A stretch of 9,431 nucleotides of DNA from Hydrogenophaga sp. (GTDB taxonomy: Bacteria > Pseudomonadota > Gammaproteobacteria > Burkholderiales > Burkholderiaceae_C), in NCBI GenBank assembly GCA_025458415.1, contig JALOSN010000069.1, forward strand, positions 1 through 9,431, given 5' to 3'. Numbering within the stretch: position 1 is the first letter of the stretch; every line of letters starts with the position of its first letter. The notes under the pieces are model-generated. The model worked only from the letters and a program-made list of their open reading frames with translations. It was not told where the DNA came from and did not search any database. The position numbers and the translations under genes were made by a program. This document shows positions 1-5,514 of this stretch, in pieces.

Positions 1-83
1 GGACGGGAATCCGGATCGGGAGACAGGTTGTTCATCAGCTGTTTCGGGTCACTGCAGAGCGTGCGAACCATCCTACACGCCAT
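1..83 (-). CDS. Possible N-terminal fragment of a gene running off the left edge
   Basis: A minus-strand frame opens at ATG 83 (alternative ATGs at 71 and 35) and has no stop before the window edge, giving about 27 codons that begin MACRMVRTLCSDPKQL. No family is recognisable from so little sequence. No ribosome-binding site is well placed: an AGG directly abuts the ATG at 71, and a GAGGGTGG lies too far upstream of the ATG at 83. The plus strand is also open from position 1 to a TGA at 145-147, so the coding strand here is not settled. The minus reading is slightly preferred because the next gene (190-402) is on the same strand. Confidence 0.2.
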   Translation of the reverse strand, partial: MACRMVRTLCSDPKQLMNNLSPDPDSR

Positions 84-138
84 CGACAGGCAGGACCACC
101 CTCACGGCGTCTTTTCAGATAGTGCCGGCATGAAGTGG

Positions 139-154
139 GCAGCGTGAGCGCTGC
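139..154. other. Small perfect hairpin GCAGCG-TGAG-CGCTGC
   Basis: Six perfectly paired bases (139-144 with 149-154) enclose a TGAG loop. It lies downstream of the stop of the small minus-strand gene at 190 and before the edge ORF. On the plus strand it is followed by a mildly T-rich stretch; on the minus strand there is no T tract. It could be a weak terminator, but the short stem makes chance plausible. Confidence 0.2.
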
Positions 155-189
155 AGTTCTTTCGGCTGGACCATGCAACACGACCATGA

Positions 190-402
190 TCAACAATGCG
201 CAGCACGGCGGTCCAGCCGGGCCTGCAGGCGATGCGCACCGCGGATGAGTCGTTCACTCTTGCCCAGTTGCACACGTGCCCAGGCAGCGTTGACACCATG
301 CCAGAAGTCGTTGATGGATTCCCGGCGGTCGCTGTCGGCCTGTTGGGGGGCCATGGCGTGCTGATGGGCGCGGATCAGGGTATCTTGGTGGTCGGGCGTC
401 AT
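190..402 (-). CDS. Small hypothetical protein, 70 aa
   Basis: Not a family I recognise. The ATG at 402 is chosen because the minus strand carries GGAG (plus-strand 409-412) six bases upstream, a good Shine-Dalgarno match. A GTG 30 bases further upstream would add ten residues but lacks this support. The product is soluble-looking, charged and probably helical (RRESINDFWHGVNAAWARVQ, then a basic C-terminal stretch), with no signal peptide or membrane segment. It is divergent from the LysR-type HTH gene at 512, with a 109-base gap containing two dyads, so it could be that regulator's target; this is inferred from layout only. Overlapping frames on both strands are open, and the choice rests mainly on the ribosome-binding site. 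Confidence 0.45.
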   Translation of the reverse strand: MTPDHQDTLIRAHQHAMAPQQADSDRRESINDFWHGVNAAWARVQLGKSERLIRGAHRLQARLDRRAAHC

Positions 403-422
403 GGCCAGCTCCGGTGGGTTGG

Positions 423-436
423 CAGTGATCACACTG
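423..436. promoter_or_regulatory. Inverted repeat CAGTG-N4-CACTG
   Basis: Perfect 5-bp arms flank ATCA, about 20 bases upstream of the minus-strand start at 402. The position suits an operator or promoter-proximal site for the small gene. No promoter hexamers could be assigned with confidence, and a dyad this short can arise by chance. Confidence 0.2.
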
Positions 437-482
437 TGGCAGCAACACCAAGCTTCGGATACCTGTCCATCTCAGAATCGGC

Positions 483-499
483 TTTGCATTGAACGCAAA
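483..499. promoter_or_regulatory. Candidate LysR-type binding box TTTGC-N7-GCAAA
   Basis: The sequence TTTGCATTGAACGCAAA has perfect 5-bp arms and contains T485-N11-A497, the T-N11-A dyad typical of LysR-type regulator sites. It ends 12 bases before the start of the LysR-type gene at 512, in the gap between that gene and a divergent small gene. LysR regulators usually repress their own gene from such a position. That this protein binds here is inferred. Confidence 0.4.
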
Positions 500-511
500 A
501 CAAGTCACCGC

Positions 512-817
512 ATGAACCTCGATCTGGATGAAGCTGCCCTCTTCCTGCGAGACGCTGAACTGGGCTCACTCTCGGCTGCCGCGCGCGAACGCAATGCACC
601 TGTCAGCCAGGTCTCTCGCGCCCTGGCCCGGCGGGAAGCGCGCTTGGGCGTGCGCTTGCTTCACCGGACCACCCATGGGCTGAGCCTGACCGATGAAGGC
701 GACACCTTTGCGGCCCACGCGAGGCGCCTGCTGGACACGCTGCCCAAGGTGCGCGCCTGCATCGACCACTGGGCGCGCTGGATGCGAGGTGATGCCTCAG
801 AAGCTGCTCAGTCCTGA
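512..817 (+). CDS. LysR-type DNA-binding domain protein lacking the effector domain, 101 aa
   Basis: Residues about 6-76 match the winged helix-turn-helix of LysR-type transcriptional regulators: GSLSAAARERNAPVSQVSRA forms the helix-turn-helix, followed by the wing signature EARLGVRLLHRTT and LSLTDEG. Full-length family members are about 300 residues with a C-terminal ligand-binding domain. Here a TGA ends the protein after a short stretch of the linker helix (to about residue 90) and an unrelated tail. The next gene begins converging at once, so no remnant of the effector domain follows in any frame. The ATG at 512 aligns with normal LysR N-termini, although no strong Shine-Dalgarno precedes it. 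Its 3' end overlaps the M14 gene by 10 bases. It may be a true HTH-only regulator or the intact-looking remnant of a deletion. Confidence 0.75.
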   Translation: MNLDLDEAALFLRDAELGSLSAAARERNAPVSQVSRALARREARLGVRLLHRTTHGLSLTDEGDTFAAHARRLLDTLPKVRACIDHWARWMRGDASEAAQS

Positions 818-1734
818 GCCAGTACGAAGTCCAACGCCGCGCACACGGCCACCACCTGTGCACGGACACATGCCTGCGGTGTGGTGCGGGGGCTGTCGGG
901 GTACACCTCGGTGGTCGTCGTGTAGCGGGCGCTGCTGACACTGCCACACAGCCCCCATTCGCGCAGCGGGTAGCGGATGACGCCGCGATCCACCTGTGGC
1001 GATCCGATCAGCGCTCCCTGTGCGTCAGCCTCCGCGATATGGGTGACTTGCGCCACCGCGTCGATGATGGCCCGCTGGAAGGCAGGCTGCGCGTCGACCA
1101 GATAGAACCCGTCCGGTATGGTGCCTGGCACGAAGGGCTCGCCATCGCGCGCCGCCTTGGCGGGCCGGAACTCGCTTTCGTCGGTGTCGGTGGTTTCGTG
1201 CAGGTCGATGTGGGCCACGAATTGCCCGTCCAGAGGCTCCACCAGCTCCATCAACGCGGCTGCCTCGGCAGCCGGGCTCGGGAGGCGGAACGACCGGTTG
1301 GGGTCCACGGCGTGGAAGTTCCAGCGGTGGATACGCTCGTAGGCCCAGGGGCTGACACAGGGCACCACCAGCAGTCGCAATGGTCCGGCATAGGCCTGCG
1401 CCAGGTGTTCGAGAAAATGCAGGGCACCGTGCACGCCGCTGGTCTCGTACCCGTGCACGCCACCGGTCACCAGCACAGCCGGCCGGTCCGACCGCCAGTC
1501 ACCCACGCGCACAGCCTGCAAAGGGTAGCGCTCGTCGGCATACACCACCTCGCCGTAATCCTGCACCTCGAACCGGTCCCGCAGACGATCGATCACCCGC
1601 AGCACGTCTTGCCTGTGGCTGCGCTGGCGACGCTGCCGTGACCGCCAGAGCTCGATCTCGAGCGGCCCCCAGGCTTGTCCAGGCGTGCCGATGGCGTAGA
1701 AGGGGACAGGGTGGGCAGCGTCGAAGGCGGTCAT
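808..1734 (-). CDS. M14 family metallocarboxypeptidase-like protein, 308 aa
   Basis: A zinc-dependent hydrolase of the M14 carboxypeptidase/deacylase superfamily. GGVHGYETSG supplies ligands H94 and E97, and HIDLHET supplies the third ligand H179. DPNRSF (D144-F149) corresponds to the substrate-binding Asn-Arg pair. E276 in TTTTEVYP fits the catalytic glutamate. No signal peptide is visible, so it is probably cytoplasmic; the substrate (peptide C-terminus or N-acyl amino acid) cannot be told. The start MTAFDAAHPVPFY at 1734 is chosen because it resembles family N-termini as I remember them. ATGs at 1764 and 1761 would add about ten residues but would leave only a few bases to the divergent gene at 1770. 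Neither start has a good Shine-Dalgarno. The stop overlaps the end of the LysR-type gene. Confidence 0.8.
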   Translation of the reverse strand: MTAFDAAHPVPFYAIGTPGQAWGPLEIELWRSRQRRQRSHRQDVLRVIDRLRDRFEVQDYGEVVYADERYPLQAVRVGDWRSDRPAVLVTGGVHGYETSGVHGALHFLEHLAQAYAGPLRLLVVPCVSPWAYERIHRWNFHAVDPNRSFRLPSPAAEAAALMELVEPLDGQFVAHIDLHETTDTDESEFRPAKAARDGEPFVPGTIPDGFYLVDAQPAFQRAIIDAVAQVTHIAEADAQGALIGSPQVDRGVIRYPLREWGLCGSVSSARYTTTTEVYPDSPRTTPQACVRAQVVAVCAALDFVLAQD

Positions 1735-1769
1735 ATGCGGGTAGATTATGGTGCTGGCCATCATCAGGA

Positions 1770-2438
1770 ATGCCCGTGACCGCCCAAGCCCCATCTTCCG
1801 CCCGACCAACCCAGCATCATGAAGAGGTGTCGGCATTCGCCCGCGCCATCCTGCCCATGTTCGGCAAGGTGCCGACGTCCACGTTGCGCAAGAGCAGCAA
1901 GCCTCAGGAAGACGCACGCCAGAGAGCCAACGCGACGGCCGCCAAGGCGGCCCTGGCCGCCGGCGCGCTGGCACTGCCGCCGGGCGCGCTGGGTTGGCTC
2001 ACCATCCTGCCCGAGATGGTCGGTGTCTGGCAGATGCAGCGCCAGCTGGTGGCGGACATCGCGGCGCTGTATGGCAAACGGTCCCAGCTGACCCCGGAGC
2101 AGGTGGTCTATTGCCTGTTCCAGCATTCGGCCGGACAGGGTGTTCGCGACCTGGTGGTGCGTGTGGGCCAGCGCACGCTGGTGCGGCGTGCCTCGCCCCG
2201 GCTGGTCGGCATGATCTCCCGCCGCATCGGCGCCACCCTGGCCCGCCGTGCCTTCGGCCGCGGGGCGGCACGCTGGTTGCCGGTGGTGGGGGCTGTGGGC
2301 GTCGGCGCCTATGCCTACTACGACACGGCGCGTGTCGCGGCGACCGCCATCGATCTGTTCGAAGGCGTGATCGAGATCGATGTCGAAGAAGGGGATCCGG
2401 CAGATCCGCCGAAGCAAACGTCATCGGGCCGCCCATGA
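1770..2438 (+). CDS. EcsC-like hypothetical membrane-associated protein, 222 aa
   Basis: The N-terminal 50 residues are polar. Residues about 53-100 then form a small-residue-rich helical region, AALAAGALALPPGALGWLTI, followed by LPEMVGVWQMQRQLVADIAALYGK. A C-terminal hydrophobic segment lies at 168-185 (WLPVVGAVGVGAYAYYDTA). This pattern resembles the EcsC family and, more loosely, DUF697 proteins, both poorly understood and membrane-associated. No catalytic motif is visible. The tail is acidic (EIDVEEGDPADPP). The ATG at 1770 is the first usable in-frame start; AGGA abuts it directly, which is too close for a good ribosome-binding site. The gene is head-to-head with the M14 gene, and its TGA overlaps the next ATG (ATGA), indicating translational coupling to the dioxygenase-family gene. 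Confidence 0.7.
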   Translation: MPVTAQAPSSARPTQHHEEVSAFARAILPMFGKVPTSTLRKSSKPQEDARQRANATAAKAALAAGALALPPGALGWLTILPEMVGVWQMQRQLVADIAALYGKRSQLTPEQVVYCLFQHSAGQGVRDLVVRVGQRTLVRRASPRLVGMISRRIGATLARRAFGRGAARWLPVVGAVGVGAYAYYDTARVAATAIDLFEGVIEIDVEEGDPADPPKQTSSGRP

Positions 2439-2815
2439 ACACCCACGCCACTTCCGATTCTGGTATCCGCATCGTCGGTTACCACGCCCATGTCTACTTC
2501 GACGCCGCCACCCTGGACCGGGCCCGTACCCTGTGCGAAGACGCCGCCGCGCGTTTTCCACTCAAGATGGGGCGCATGCACCAGCAGCCCGTCGGGCCAC
2601 ACCCGGACTGGAGTTGCCAGCTGGCCTTCAAGGCCTCGCTGTTTGCCGAGGTGGTGCCCTGGCTGGCCCTGAACCGACATGGTCTGGTGGTGTTCATCCA
2701 CCCCATCACCGGCCAGGACCTGATCGACCACCGCGACCGCGCCCTCTGGATGGGCGCGGTTCGCCCGCTCGACCTGAGCGTGCTGCCGGAGCAATCGGTC
2801 GACTACGATCTTTGA
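2435..2815 (+). CDS. DOPA 4,5-dioxygenase family protein, 126 aa
   Basis: A short protein of the DOPA 4,5-dioxygenase family, related to fungal enzymes that open the catechol ring of DOPA to make betalamic acid-type products. In bacteria the substrate is usually unknown. The family pattern is clear: YHAHVYFD at residues 16-23 (H17, H19), GPHPDW around H56, LNRHGLVVFIHP with H82 and H89, and H99 near the end of the core. Several of these histidines are candidate metal ligands. The length is normal for bacterial members. There is no signal peptide, so it is probably cytoplasmic. The start overlaps the stop of the EcsC-like gene by four bases and has no Shine-Dalgarno of its own, so it probably relies on translational coupling. 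The same operon may continue into the DUF2322 gene 42 bases on. Confidence 0.85.
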   Translation: MNTHATSDSGIRIVGYHAHVYFDAATLDRARTLCEDAAARFPLKMGRMHQQPVGPHPDWSCQLAFKASLFAEVVPWLALNRHGLVVFIHPITGQDLIDHRDRALWMGAVRPLDLSVLPEQSVDYDL

Positions 2816-2857
2816 CCTGCGAGGCACCGTGCCTTCTACCCCACCCCCACAAGCACC

Positions 2858-3181
2858 ATGACCTTTGCCGAACGCCTGCGCCTGCTGCCCTCCGTGGCCC
2901 ACCTGGCCGCCCTGGAGCTGACCGACACCACCGGAACGGTGGTGGCCACCATCGAGAACCGCCCGGGCCAGGCCGGCTCGCTGGCCATCTATCACGCCCT
3001 GGCTGCACAGCACGGCGGAGCCATCACGCCTGAAGCCGCCGCACAAGGACTGGACTGGTACGCCGAGCACACGGCCGACGCCCTGGCCCATCCGGGCAAG
3101 CACCCCAATATCGACCGGTTGCGGGCCTGGTCCGAGGGGCAGCACAGCTACGCGGTTCGCTGCATCGCCTGCCAGGCCTGA
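2858..3181 (+). CDS. DUF2322 family protein, 107 aa
   Basis: Matches my recollection of DUF2322, a small family of unknown function in beta- and gammaproteobacteria. The core is VATIENRPGQAGSLAIYHAL (residues about 28-47) followed by GLDWYAEHTADA and HPGKHPNIDRL near 64-87. The length is typical. The C-terminus carries a CIAC pair that might bind metal or form a disulfide, although the protein has no export signal. It lies 42 bases after the dioxygenase-family gene on the same strand with no terminator between, so cotranscription is likely. No strong Shine-Dalgarno precedes the ATG. No function is proposed. Confidence 0.8.
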   Translation: MTFAERLRLLPSVAHLAALELTDTTGTVVATIENRPGQAGSLAIYHALAAQHGGAITPEAAAQGLDWYAEHTADALAHPGKHPNIDRLRAWSEGQHSYAVRCIACQA

Positions 3182-3183
3182 AT

Positions 3184-3239
3184 ACCCGCCACATCGGGGG
3201 AACCTGGCCCGGACGGGCCGGACCATCTGACAGGCGGGT
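3184..3239 (+). terminator. Nested GC-rich hairpin after the DUF2322 gene
   Basis: ACCCGCC (3184-3190) pairs with GGCGGGT (3233-3239). Inside, GGCCC (3206-3210) pairs with GGGCC (3215-3219) around a GGAC loop, with CC/GG pairs beyond a one-base bulge. It starts three bases after the stop codon, where a terminator is expected, but no T tract follows. It may act as an unconventional terminator or protect the transcript's 3' end. Confidence 0.3.
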
Positions 3240-3261
3240 TCGATCGATGTCGACGTTTCGT

Positions 3262-3293
3262 CCATGGTTTGCCCGGGCGATCGGCAAACATGG
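3262..3293. repeat. Inverted repeat CCAT-g-GTTTGCC / GGCAAACATGG
   Basis: GTTTGCC (3267-3273) and GGCAAAC (3283-3289) pair perfectly across a 9-base spacer, and CCAT/ATGG continue the stem past a single bulged G. It lies mid-gap, about 120 bases before the phosphodiesterase start. It could be an operator or an RNA hairpin in that gene's leader. Confidence 0.35.
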
Positions 3294-3320
3294 GTTTCCA
3301 GGCCTGGAGTGCCCTTGCTG

Positions 3321-3339
3321 TCGCACCCAAAACGTGCGA
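3321..3339. promoter_or_regulatory. Perfect dyad TCGCAC-N7-GTGCGA
   Basis: Six-base arms separated by CCAAAAC, 74 bases upstream of the phosphodiesterase ATG at 3414. The size and symmetry suit a dimeric regulator's operator. No specific family is recognised. Confidence 0.3.
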
Positions 3340-3413
3340 ATGTTCCTATTCTGGAGCCCGTGCCCGCCGGACAACCAGACGCGATCCCCACTGCCCATCC
3401 CCTCGTGAGCACC

Positions 3414-4250
3414 ATGCCCGCGCCAGCCGACCACTGCCTGCTCGTCCAGCTATCCGACACCCACATACTGGCCCCCGGGCGCCTGCTCGACAAGCGGGTG
3501 GACAAGCGGGTGGACACCGCTGCAGCGTTGCGCATGGCGGTGCAGCGCGTCAACAGCCTGCAGCCGGCGCCGCTGGGCGTGCTGCTGACCGGCGATCTGG
3601 TCGACGCCGGCTCGCCTGCGTCTTACCAGCACCTCAGGCAATTGCTTGAACCACTCACCGTGCCCGTGTGGCTGATGCCCGGCAACCACGACGAACGGGC
3701 GTCGCTGCGCGCGGCCTTTCCCGAACACACCTACCTGCAGCACGTCCCCCCTGGTGGCTTCATCCAGTACACGATCGACCTGCCCGGGCTGCGCCTGGTG
3801 GCCCTGGACACCGTGGTGCCCGGTGCGGCCCATGGCGCCCTCTGCGAGCACAGGCTGACATGGCTTGAGGACACCCTTGCGGCAGACCCCGACACACCCA
3901 CCCTGCTGGCCATGCACCACCCGCCTTTCTTGACCCACATCGGTCACATGGATGCCATGGGACTGCTGCAAGGCGTCGAGGCATTCACCGGGATCGTGGC
4001 GCGCCACCGCCAGGTCGAGCGCATCGTTTGCGGACACATCCACCGCAGCATCCAGTGCCAGGTGGCACACGCCGTGGCCATCACGGTGCCCTCGACCGCG
4101 CACCAGATTGCGCTGGACATCGGTGACTCGCCAGGCGGCTACACTTTGGAGCCCCCTGGAATGGGTCTGCACGTTTGGCGCAACGGGGCTGGCCTGGTCA
4201 CTCACGTGTTGCACATTGGCGATTTCGATGGCCCCTTCCCTTTCACCTGA
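3414..4250 (+). CDS. CpdA-like metallophosphodiesterase, 278 aa
   Basis: A class III cyclic-nucleotide phosphodiesterase-type calcineurin-like phosphoesterase, a family that hydrolyses cAMP or related phosphodiesters with two metal ions. All motifs are present in order: LSDTH (D15, H17), GDLVD (D61), GNHD (N91, H92), MHHPP (H168/H169) and GHIH (H208, H210). The length is close to that of E. coli CpdA. The cAMP substrate is inferred from family likeness; other phosphodiesters remain possible. There is no signal peptide, so it is probably cytoplasmic. The start MPAPADHC is placed so that the first metal motif falls about 15 residues in, as in relatives; a GTG at 3405 would add three residues. 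A 12-bp tandem duplication near the N-terminus is annotated separately. The 3' end overlaps the DUF3859 gene by 23 bases. Confidence 0.88.
   Translation: MPAPADHCLLVQLSDTHILAPGRLLDKRVDKRVDTAAALRMAVQRVNSLQPAPLGVLLTGDLVDAGSPASYQHLRQLLEPLTVPVWLMPGNHDERASLRAAFPEHTYLQHVPPGGFIQYTIDLPGLRLVALDTVVPGAAHGALCEHRLTWLEDTLAADPDTPTLLAMHHPPFLTHIGHMDAMGLLQGVEAFTGIVARHRQVERIVCGHIHRSIQCQVAHAVAITVPSTAHQIALDIGDSPGGYTLEPPGMGLHVWRNGAGLVTHVLHIGDFDGPFPFT
3489..3515 (+). repeat. In-frame 12-bp tandem duplication (DKRV-DKRV)
   Basis: GACAAGCGGGTG occurs twice in direct tandem (3489-3500 and 3501-3512), followed by GAC, the start of a third copy. It encodes DKRVDKRVD at residues 26-34 of the phosphodiesterase, just after the first metal-binding motif. 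The perfect identity suggests recent replication slippage that kept the frame. Confidence 0.8.
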
Positions 4251-4797
4251 CCGCGAAGCTCTCGTGCCCCCTTCACGCCCCACCCTCAATCAGATTCGCC
4301 TGTGGGTGATCGGTTTCGGTCTCATGGTCCTGCTAGGGGCGGTGCAAGCCGCCGGACCCGGCCTGGGCATCCGCGCACAGATCACCGAATCCGGCCAGTT
4401 TGCACCACCGAAGCAGGTCACCGCAGTCGCTCAGGCCGATGCCGCGGTGGGACACAGCGGCCTGATGGAAGATGAGCCGGTGCTGGTCTCAGCGAGTCGT
4501 CGCGTGCCGGCTGTACAAGGCACCACATTCGGCTTCCGATACCGGATCCTGGGCCTGCCGTTGCACCGACCGGTGGATCTGGAGATTCGCGTCGAGCACC
4601 CCCCCATCGTGAAGGCGGACGGTCAGCCATCCACGCTGAGCCGGGCGGTGTTTCCGATCGAGAGTGATGACGGCACCTACGAAAACAGCCTGATGTACCG
4701 ACTTTCGCAGCCTGGCGAGGTCGTCCCCGGAAACTGGACACTGGAAGTGAGGCTCCAGGGCCAGCGCCTGGCGGGACAGACATTCGTGCTCGAGTGA
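4228..4797 (+). CDS. Exported DUF3859-type protein, 189 aa
   Basis: After a hydrophobic segment at residues 24-41 (RLWVIGFGLMVLLGAVQAA), which reads as a signal peptide with likely cleavage after VQAA, the rest is polar and beta-rich. The pattern SRRVPAVQGTTFGFRYRILG, then RVEHPPIV, then VVPGNWTLEVRLQGQRLAGQ resembles DUF3859, an uncharacterised domain with an Ig-like feel. It probably acts in the periplasm; no enzymatic motif is seen. Two starts fit: ATG 4228, overlapping the phosphodiesterase gene by 23 bases, or GTG 4264, which gives a more usual signal-peptide length. Neither has a strong Shine-Dalgarno. Overlap with the upstream gene indicates cotranscription. Confidence 0.7.
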   Translation: MAPSLSPDREALVPPSRPTLNQIRLWVIGFGLMVLLGAVQAAGPGLGIRAQITESGQFAPPKQVTAVAQADAAVGHSGLMEDEPVLVSASRRVPAVQGTTFGFRYRILGLPLHRPVDLEIRVEHPPIVKADGQPSTLSRAVFPIESDDGTYENSLMYRLSQPGEVVPGNWTLEVRLQGQRLAGQTFVLE

Positions 4798-4891
4798 TGC
4801 AGGCGCCGTTCACTTGTGGCCAGGCACCTGAAGACGAAGGGAACCAGATCCCGCGTATGCCCCTCCGAGGTAAGTACAGTCCCACGAAACG

Positions 4892-5452
4892 ATGAACACC
4901 ACCATGAACCGATACTTCACCAAGACCCTGCTGCTTTCTTCCTTCGCACTGGGTGCAAGCACCGCCGCGCACGCCCAACTCGTCTACGGCGAACTCGGCT
5001 ATTCGGCGATGACCGCCAGCCTGTCCGTGCCCCTGCTGGGCGTCTCGGCGAAGGCCAATCCGGCCATGGGACGGGCGATCATCGGCGTGTCACCACTGCT
5101 CGGCCTCACCCTGGAGGGGCTTGCCGCGGGCCACATCAGTGACGATCGCTTCAACAGCAGCGGCAGCCAGCTGCTCAATGGCCGCGCCAAGGTGAGCCAG
5201 ATCCTGGGGGTGTATGTCGGCGGTCGCCTGCCCCTGGGGCCGGTCGAGCTGTTCGGTCGTGTGGGTGCCGCCCAGAGCGAACTCGACTTCCGGGGCCTGG
5301 GCAAGGCCGACGACACCGATGTCTCCTATGGCGGTGGCGTCCGCATCATTCCAGGCAAGAACCTCACCTTCAGTGCCGACTACATGAACTACTACAACAA
5401 GGGCGGCGCGAAGATCGAGGGCTACACCCTGAGCATCGGCTACCGCTTCTGA
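4892..5452 (+). CDS. Small outer-membrane beta-barrel protein, 186 aa
   Basis: A signal peptide (basic RYFTK, hydrophobic LLLSSFALGAS, cleavage after TAAHA) is followed by alternating-residue strands such as LVYGELGYSAMTA, ILGVYVGGRLPLG, VELFGRVGAAQSEL, VSYGGGVRIIPG and LTFSADYMNYY. It ends in YTLSIGYRF; a terminal aromatic residue, here Phe, is the usual recognition signal for the barrel-assembly machinery. The mature size of about 158 residues suits an eight-stranded OmpW/OmpA-type barrel. Function is unknown. A second ATG at 4904 gives a tidier signal peptide, and neither start has a clear Shine-Dalgarno. The gap after the DUF3859 gene is 94 bases with no obvious terminator, so it may be cotranscribed or have its own promoter. 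A strong terminator follows. Confidence 0.8.
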   Translation: MNTTMNRYFTKTLLLSSFALGASTAAHAQLVYGELGYSAMTASLSVPLLGVSAKANPAMGRAIIGVSPLLGLTLEGLAAGHISDDRFNSSGSQLLNGRAKVSQILGVYVGGRLPLGPVELFGRVGAAQSELDFRGLGKADDTDVSYGGGVRIIPGKNLTFSADYMNYYNKGGAKIEGYTLSIGYRF

Positions 5453-5471
5453 CAAAGAGAGGCAGGACACA

Positions 5472-5499
5472 AAAAAAGCGCGGGCAACCGCGCTTTTTT
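5472..5499. terminator. Bidirectional intrinsic terminator, GCAA tetraloop
   Basis: AAAAAAGCGCGG (5472-5483) pairs perfectly with CCGCGCTTTTTT (5488-5499) around a GCAA loop (GNRA class). The GC core is bordered by A6 and T6 tracts, so it can terminate on either strand. It sits 19 bases after the barrel gene's stop and 15 bases after the hydrolase gene's stop on the other strand, exactly between two convergent genes. GGCAG (5461-5465) and CTGCC (5501-5505) could extend the pairing. Confidence 0.93.
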
Positions 5500-5514
5500 G
5501 CTGCCTGAAACGGG

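Larger units (their letters stand above)
3182..3413. other. Structured intergenic region with three inverted repeats
   Basis: This 232-base gap separates the DUF2322 and phosphodiesterase genes. A plus-strand frame stays open through part of it as an N-terminal extension of the phosphodiesterase, but that extension looks non-coding. It contains three separate inverted repeats, listed individually. No convincing promoter hexamers were found; TTGCTG (3315) and TATTCT (3347) are 26 bases apart, too far for a sigma70 pair. The phosphodiesterase promoter must nevertheless lie here or upstream. Confidence 0.4.

Noticed and set aside
196..492. A plus-strand frame of 98 codons and other overlapping frames before the LysR-type gene
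   Set aside because: No ribosome-binding site, no domain, and it covers the divergent regulatory gap. The minus-strand frame with GGAG is better supported.
3264..3413. An N-terminal extension of the phosphodiesterase to the ATG at 3264
   Set aside because: The 50 extra residues have no family likeness and run through three inverted repeats. The start at 3414 places the first metal motif at the usual distance.
2318..3553. A 411-codon minus-strand open frame across the dioxygenase-family and DUF2322 genes
   Set aside because: It covers two plus-strand genes with clear family matches and has no domain of its own, so it is a compositional shadow.
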